Both the position numbers and the translations under genes were made by a program. Positions 58,431-64,000 of a stretch of DNA of 64,000 bases are shown here, piece by piece (position 1 is the first letter of the stretch; every line of letters starts with the position of its first letter). The notes below the pieces were generated by a model. That model had not been told where the DNA came from and made no database searches. It saw nothing but the letters and a program-made list of their open reading frames with translations. The stretch comes from Desmodesmus armatus (Eukaryota > Chlorophyta > Chlorophyceae > Sphaeropleales > Scenedesmaceae), in assembly GCA_007449985.2 (NCBI GenBank), contig VIIQ02000069.1, positions 92,001 through 156,000 on the forward strand, written 5' to 3'.

Positions 58431-59214
58431 GAACCTGATAATGCTGATGTTTGAACATGGGTCAGTGGTGTGTATGGTAATTTGCAGACGGGCCGGCACG
58501 CATTTTGAACCCGACAGCCCAACGTCCTGTTGAACCCTGTAGAGACCCACTGTGATATTCTGGGCAGGAGGACAGCATGTCGAAGGGCCTTGTTCCTTCC
58601 AGTTTGTGATATTTGGCATTTTGCCAACTTTCCAACATGTCAGTGCCGTCGTAGCAACTTGAAGGGCTCAGCCCTCAATCAATGATTGATCAACAGCAAC
58701 TTACAGCATGCACGTCAAGGGCAGCAGGCAAGCCAGGACCGCCAGCGACCGACTGGCCGCAGGGCAGCACAGCTGCCACATACTTTGTGCCAGCAGTATC
58801 AACAAAAAAGTGATCACACATGATGCACCAGATCAACACATGCTACTCATGTTAGTGCATAGACACAACATACTTGCAAACAGTAGAGAAACAAACCTGC
58901 AGCACCCAAGCACCACCACCCTACATCTGCACAGTGCTGGGACGTGGTGATGGGATGGCTGCTGACAGAAGGCGCAGGTTACAAGGACACTCCTGGGGGC
59001 CAAAACAGGCAGCAACAGCAGCCAACTACCAGCAACCCCACTGGGCTAACCACAACAACACCAGCCGTATGTGACTATGCGCATCGACAGCACCCGACAC
59101 ATGTTCATTGCCGGTGGCGCGGCCGCAGCTGCTGCGCCACTCCCTGCAAATCCAATACTTGCACCTGCCAACTAGCTATCTGGTCTGCCTGCACGGCAAT
59201 ATCCAGCTGCTGTG

Positions 59215-61179
59215 TCAAAATCTGCCGCTCGCCACCTGGAACTCCAGGTCTGACACCCGCTGCTGTAGCTGCCAATTCAACTCCTTGAGCTCGGCCAACT
59301 GCCGTGGACAGCGCAGGGCTGTACGAGGGCAGTCAGGCTCTGCTGCACAGCGCTCCAGCAGCTGCAGCCACACACCAGGGGCGGAGCCAGTCTGCAACAG
59401 TGCAGGTACAAGCAGAAGCAACATGAGGATGTCAGCACCAGCAACTTGAGGGCATATTGTGTATGGTAATCAAATAATTGTGTGCAGGCTGCAAAGTCAG
59501 CGCATTCATGGCTGGCATGAGTGATGAGTTTTGTTTGGCTGTGTGTAATGTGAACTTGGCTGGTGATTAGGCAGCGTTGACTATGCAGTAGCATGCATCA
59601 TGATGGCGTCCGACAAACCAAACAAGTCTGACGACAGCACCAGGGCACGCGCCGCATAGTGCGTCGATGATGCAGTAGCATGCATTGCATGCCACTGGCA
59701 GGGCTGTGCTGCCTGTGGCTTGCCCACCTGTGTACTGTTGAAGTTGAGCTCCGCTGGAGCATCATCGTCATCAAATTCATCCAACTCAGGACTGTTGGGG
59801 GATACGTACACTGTCAAGATAGTCAAGGCTGTAAGGCTCGTCAGCGGCAGCAGGGAAGCCACTCTCAAGTCCCGGCGAGTCTCTAGTCCCAGGGAACGCA
59901 GCCCTGTGACAGCTGCCAGACCCCTCATCGAGTCATCAAAGCTGCCGGGGCCATCCGAAACGTACTTCAGAAACACTTTTGTCAGCGCTGTGAGCTTGTG
60001 CAGCTCAGACACATGCAGCCCCGGCTGCAGGACCAGGATTCCGGCACAGCACAAGCTGGGGCAGCAGCTGACGAGGCCGGAAAGGTCTGCTGCACCCCAT
60101 GCAGGCGACACCTTGGACTCTGCATGAACTGATGCACTTTTCAAGCTCAAAGCTGTGAGGTGCGGCAGCTTGTATGCAGCAGGAAACACGTACGGCCAGA
60201 TGCCGTCTGGGCAGTTGACACAATTGAACTCAAAGTGCACCAGGTTGCTGCTGGCCGTGAGAGCCGAGTATGCAGGACCAGCAGGGGGCCACTTCAGACT
60301 ATCACAGGGAACAGGAAGCAGCAACAGCTTGGTAAGCTGCTGCAGACGAGCCATGCAGGACAACACGGAACCAGGCCCCTCAGCGGGACCCTCTAATATT
60401 GAATCAACCTGCAGCTCCTGCAAGTTGGCTGGGAGTCAGGATAGGATCCCTGCCTCAACCTTTGTAGAGCGGTCAATCACAAGCTTAGTGAGCGAAGCAG
60501 GGGACGCCAAACCAGGAACGTTGGTAGGGCCAACAGCTAAGGTACAAGCAGCCTGCAGGTGCAGCTCCTGCAGGTTAGTGAGACCACCCAGTTGCAACAG
60601 GTTGTCCACGCTCAACTTATCCACCTTCAGAAACGTGAGCTGCTGCAGGCGTGGCAACGTGGCAACAGACAAACCAGCTACCGTGCCTGCAGGGGGCATC
60701 ACCTCCAAGTGCCGCAAGTGCACCAGAACTGACAGACCTTCAACCAATTCACTTCCAGCAGCATCAACCATGCGGCAGCGCAGCTCCAGGCGAGTCAACT
60801 TGGTGCAGCCCTGGATCACACCTGGGATGCCATCTGCTGCTGGCCCCAGCTGCACATCGCATGCACCTAACCGCAACGCCAGCAGGTTCTGGCAGGGCAA
60901 TTGAAGGAGTGGCTGTTGACTGTAGTACTGCATGTGCAGCCTTGTCAAGTGCTGACCATGGTTGGACAGCCAGCGTAGTGAGGACTGTGCACGCTGATAT
61001 GACGATGGCACCCATCGGTCGTCAAAATCGACGAACAAGTCCAGGTCCTGTGTTGCTGCCACTGCTGCGGCATGCATCTTCTTGCTGACTAGGCAGCAGC
61101 TAGTGAGCCGGTTTTCGAGCGGCACAAACTGCATCACCAGCTTCAAAACCTCATCTGGAAGGGAAGATAGACTCGACAT
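59215..61179 (-). pseudogene. F-box/LRR/coiled-coil family member H, interrupted
   Basis: Span complement(join(59215..59391,59728..61179)). Start at 61179 (MSSLSSLPDEVLKLVMQFV). F-box (LTSCCLVSKKMHAAAVAAT) and LRR body (QGCTKLTRLELRC, LVHLRHLEVMPPAG, LGGLTNLQELHLQ, VPGLASPASLTKLVI) are clear. At 60436-60438 an in-frame TGA interrupts the body, where paralogues have Leu (EAGLLSLVPTGLQEL); the same frame then continues as LQELQVDSILEGPAEG. The last exon (GSAPGVWLQLLERCAAEPDC) ends early at 59215, and the rest of the coil (ERQILTQQLDIAVQADQI) is in another frame, so a second break lies at about 59225-59240. Probably not a working gene. It pairs head-to-head with member I. Confidence 0.82.
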
Positions 61180-61507
61180 GGCGAGTTCGGAATCTGGGGA
61201 AGCAAGGCTGTAATTGTGTTTGATTCTGATCTGAGTCAGATCATCTGGCAACAGAGTGCGTCCCTGGGGCTGCGCTGGAGATTGAAAAGTCCGAACCAGT
61301 GGCAATGTAGAAAGCCTTAAGCGATCACAGCAACTGCGTCAATTTCCTGGGGCTCTTGACAGAGGCACCGGACAGTGTGCACAACGACCTGCTTTAATGG
61401 GGACAGTGTGATGTATTTATTTCAGACAGTTTCACGAAGACGTTCACACCTTCACTGGACATCTCTTTGATCCACACTCTTCATCAGTCTCTGATCCAGC
61501 AACAATC
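61180..61507. promoter_or_regulatory. Divergent promoter region of members H and I
   Basis: The 328 bp between two head-to-head paralogue starts must contain both promoters if either is expressed. A stretch with TGATGTATTTATTTCA (61409-61424) is the most AT-rich part. I see no clear TATAAA. Confidence 0.4.
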
Positions 61508-63426
61508 ATGTCCTGTCTCTCAGCTTTGCCAGAGGAGGTGCTCAAGCTGATAATGCAACATCTACCTTTCAAGCAGCGTCTGACCAGCTGCTGTTTGGTC
61601 AGCAGGAGGCTGCATGCTGCAGCACTGGCAGCCACACAGGACGTGTACTGGTCGTCCATGCCAGCCGAGCGCGCAGATTCTTTTGTTCAATGGCTGCCCC
61701 ACCATGGCCATCATCTGACCAGCCTGCCAGCCTGTGCAGCTAGGCTCGTCAGTGCCACTGCGGCACCTTCCCTGCCCTGCTCTGCTGAAGCTTACCCTGT
61801 CGACTTCGTGCGAAGTGCAGCTGGGAGCAGCGGATGGTTACCCAGGTGTGGTGTTGGGGTGCGCCAAGCTGACCCGCCTGGAGCTGGATTGTATAATCAC
61901 TGACGCCCTTGAAGGTGCTGTGATTGACTGCCTGTCTAGCCTGGTGCACTTGCAGCACTTGCACGTACGGCCCCTGTTTGATGAATATATCAGTCTGTCT
62001 GATGCCACGCTGCCATGCATGCAACAGCTCACATTCCTGGAGGTGAACATGTTGAGTGTCGATAACCTCTTGCAGCTGGGAGGCCTCACTAACCTGCAAG
62101 AGCTGCGCCTGCAGGCTGGTGACACTGCTGTTGGCCCCAGCAGTGTCCCTGGTTTGGTGTTTCCCACTTCCCTCAAAATGCTGGTGCTGTTGTCACCAGT
62201 GGAGGCAGGGCTACTGTCCCTGGTTCCCACAAAGTTGCGAAACCTCAGGGTTCAGTGTGCTGTCGAGGGTCCTGCTGAGGGGCCTGGTTCTTTTCTGTCC
62301 TGCTTGGCTGGGCTGCAGCACCTGACTGAGCTAGCGCTTTGGCCTGGTGGCGACGTACCTGATCCATACGGTGCGCTCTTGCCGCTTGCTAGTCCTGTGT
62401 ACTCGGCTCTCACGGCAAGCAGCAACCTGGTGTATTTTGAGATCTGCCCTACAGAGTTTCCAGCTGGGGTGTGGCAGTATGTTTTCTCCTCACACAAGTT
62501 GCCCCACCTTGTTGGGTTTCAGTTGGAGGATGCATCGGGTGAGGATGTGCCCTGTCCTACATGGGGCCCAGCAGACATATCTAGCCTTGTCAGCTGCTGC
62601 CACGATTTGTATTTTGCTAGAGGCCTGTCTCTGCAGCCTGGGCTGCATGTCTCTGAGCTGCACAAGCTCACAGCCTTGACGCACTTGGCTGTGACAATGG
62701 CCGGCTTTGACTCGTTTGAGGATTCTGTCGTGGGTTTGGCCGCTGTGACTCAACTAGAGAACTTGCAAATCACTGAAGTCAGTGCTGCCTTCAAGCTTGC
62801 TCACTTGCTGCCGCTGACAAGCCTCAAAGCTTTGCATTCTGTTACGGTTGACGGCGACATGTGGGACCTGAGACTCTCAGTGCACAGACGGGTGAGTGGG
62901 AAGGGGACCAATCCTTGCGGTGCTGTCACATGAGGTCACTGACTGTTATGCACATGTGACGTAATGCTGTTGGCGCATTGCCCCACAACAGAACCATCAA
63001 CGTGATACGATATGATAGGCTGGTGTCAGCTGTGGCAATGGCCAGTGCATCCGGTCAGCTGCTTCAGTGTGGCACGTGCTGAATGTCTACTGTTGCCGGT
63101 GCTGACAACAATCCTTGCTCATGCTGCAGGTTGATTCGTCCCCTGATGTGTGGCTGCAGCTACTGGAGCAATGTGCTGCAGACCCCGCCTGCCAGCCCAT
63201 AGCTCTGCGCTGCCTGGCACAGCAGCTATCTGGACAAAGGGCTCTGACCACTGAGCTGCAACAGCAGGTGTCAGACCAGCAGCAGCGCATGTTGGAGCAA
63301 GAGCAGTGGGCGGCACTGCAAGAAGAGCGGGTGGCTGCGCAGCAGCAGCAGATGGCTAGCTTGCAGGGGCAGCTACAGGATCTTCAAGCAGCGATGCAGC
63401 AGCTGCTGTCATCCCAGCAGCGCTGA
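61508..63426 (+). pseudogene. F-box/LRR/coiled-coil family member I, frameshifted
   Basis: Span join(61508..62891,63130..63426). Start at 61508 (MSCLSALPEEVLKLIMQHL), F-box LTSCCLVSRRLHAAALAAT. The frame changes at about 61715-61745, near a tandem CCAGCCTG doublet: the first frame runs to a stop at 61901-61903, while the LRR body (LGSSVPLRHLPCPALLKLTL, QLGAADGYPGVVLGCAKLTRL and onward) is in another frame. The rest is clean: LGGLTNLQELRLQAGDTAVG, VPGLVFPTSLKMLVLLSPVE, PASPVYSALTASSNL-type blocks, HVSELHKLTALTHLAV. Exon 2 starts VDSSPDVWLQLLEQCAADPAC and gives a Gln-rich coil to 63426. This is the only plus-strand member of the family here. One indel separates it from an intact gene, so an assembly error is a real possibility. 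Confidence 0.82.
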
Positions 63427-64000
63427 ACTCACCCGCGGCTGCTAACCATCTGGCTTGATGTGCCACATGGCATGGATGCTGGTGTGTGTGCGTTGTGGAC
63501 ACCTTGAGGGGCTTATGCTTTCACATGCCTCTTGAACCCTGTGGTGGTCTTTGTGATGGGCATTCAAACCTTCATGAGCCTTGTGCACACTGGCAGCTGT
63601 GCCTGAGCGTCGGTGTATCACAGTGAACTTTTCCCTTGTGGTTTTGTGACCCTGAATGTGTGTTGGCTTGGACGGCGCGTGCATGTGGGGCGGGAAAAGT
63701 CGCTAGCTGGTGGTGCTCAAGTCTCTAGGCAAGGATGCTGGCCGGGGATGCAGCTTGCCAAAGAATGTGGAGCCCCTGCACTGTGGGCATGTGCATGCTC
63801 GTATGTGGCTGCCGCTGCCAAATTTGGCCCTTACAATTTTTCTTGCAATGCGTGTGTCGGCAGCAAACAACCCAACACCAAAACCCTGCGCTGTACAGCT
63901 GCAGGCTGGTCGCACTATCGTGCTGCTTGCTGTACTTGTATTTGCTTGAATAGTGTTTACAATGCACAGAGTGCATGTGTCAAGTGTGTTGCATATGTTT
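63427..64000. other. 3' flank of member I to window end
   Basis: No gene recognised in the last 574 bp; no TGTAA signal noticed. Confidence 0.5.

Larger units (their letters stand above)
58092..59214. other. Intergenic between convergent genes
   Basis: Holds the 3' flank of the TPR-like gene and of the F-box/LRR member H. Apart from the 95-bp direct repeat and the TGTAA signal, no gene is seen. Confidence 0.5.

Noticed and set aside
60436..60438. TGA as selenocysteine in F-box copy H
   Set aside because: It sits at a Leu position of a leucine-rich repeat, and the same copy has another frameshift. A pseudogene is simpler.

Overview
The window looks like nuclear DNA of a green alga, most likely a chlorophyte of the Chlamydomonadales (Haematococcus-like). 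The evidence is: genes split by short GT-AG introns, TGTAA poly(A) signals behind at least two genes, very frequent CAG/CTG and GCN triplet tracts giving Gln/Ala/Ser-rich protein stretches, a 0.5-kb (GTT)n tract, and many local tandem duplications. There are no operons and no bacterial gene spacing. The species is inference.

Layout, left to right. 1-1548: low-complexity DNA. 1549-3513 (-): first member of an F-box/LRR/coiled-coil family, frameshifted. 4160-5338 (+): single-exon armadillo-repeat protein. 7587-10607 (-) and 11423-16495 (+): a divergent pair of multi-exon genes that share an ExoX-C-like module; the right gene adds a DEDDh 3'-5' exonuclease domain with two of its four acidic residues replaced, and the left gene is three modules with no nuclease domain. 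18219-20200 (-): intact F-box/LRR gene. 20899-21408: GTT microsatellite. 21636-23365 and 28375-30144: arms of a large inverted repeat around about 5 kb of unassigned DNA; a truncated SDR dehydrogenase gene starts at its right edge. 32562-40355 (-): three more F-box/LRR genes in tandem (two intact, one broken). 41601-52727 (-): an 11-exon gene for a RAMA + JAMM/MPN+ protein (MPND-like deubiquitinase-type), with a tRNA-Val and many partial exon copies in its introns. 54549-58091 (+): Ala/Ser-rich protein with a C-terminal TPR-like region. 59215-61179 (-) and 61508-63426 (+): a head-to-head pair of F-box/LRR genes, both disrupted.

Two themes stand out. First, seven F-box/LRR paralogues all have the same two-exon plan: an N-terminal F-box and leucine-rich body in exon 1, and a Gln-rich coiled coil in exon 2, joined by a phase-0 intron. 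F-box proteins are usually substrate adaptors of SCF ubiquitin ligases; three copies are open and four carry frameshifts or stops, which fits birth-and-death evolution (or indel errors in the assembly). Second, the divergent nuclease-module pair appears to have been built by duplicating a 59-nt exon. Exon boundaries below were placed by hand from reading-frame continuity, splice consensus and paralogue comparison; they were not tested against transcripts.
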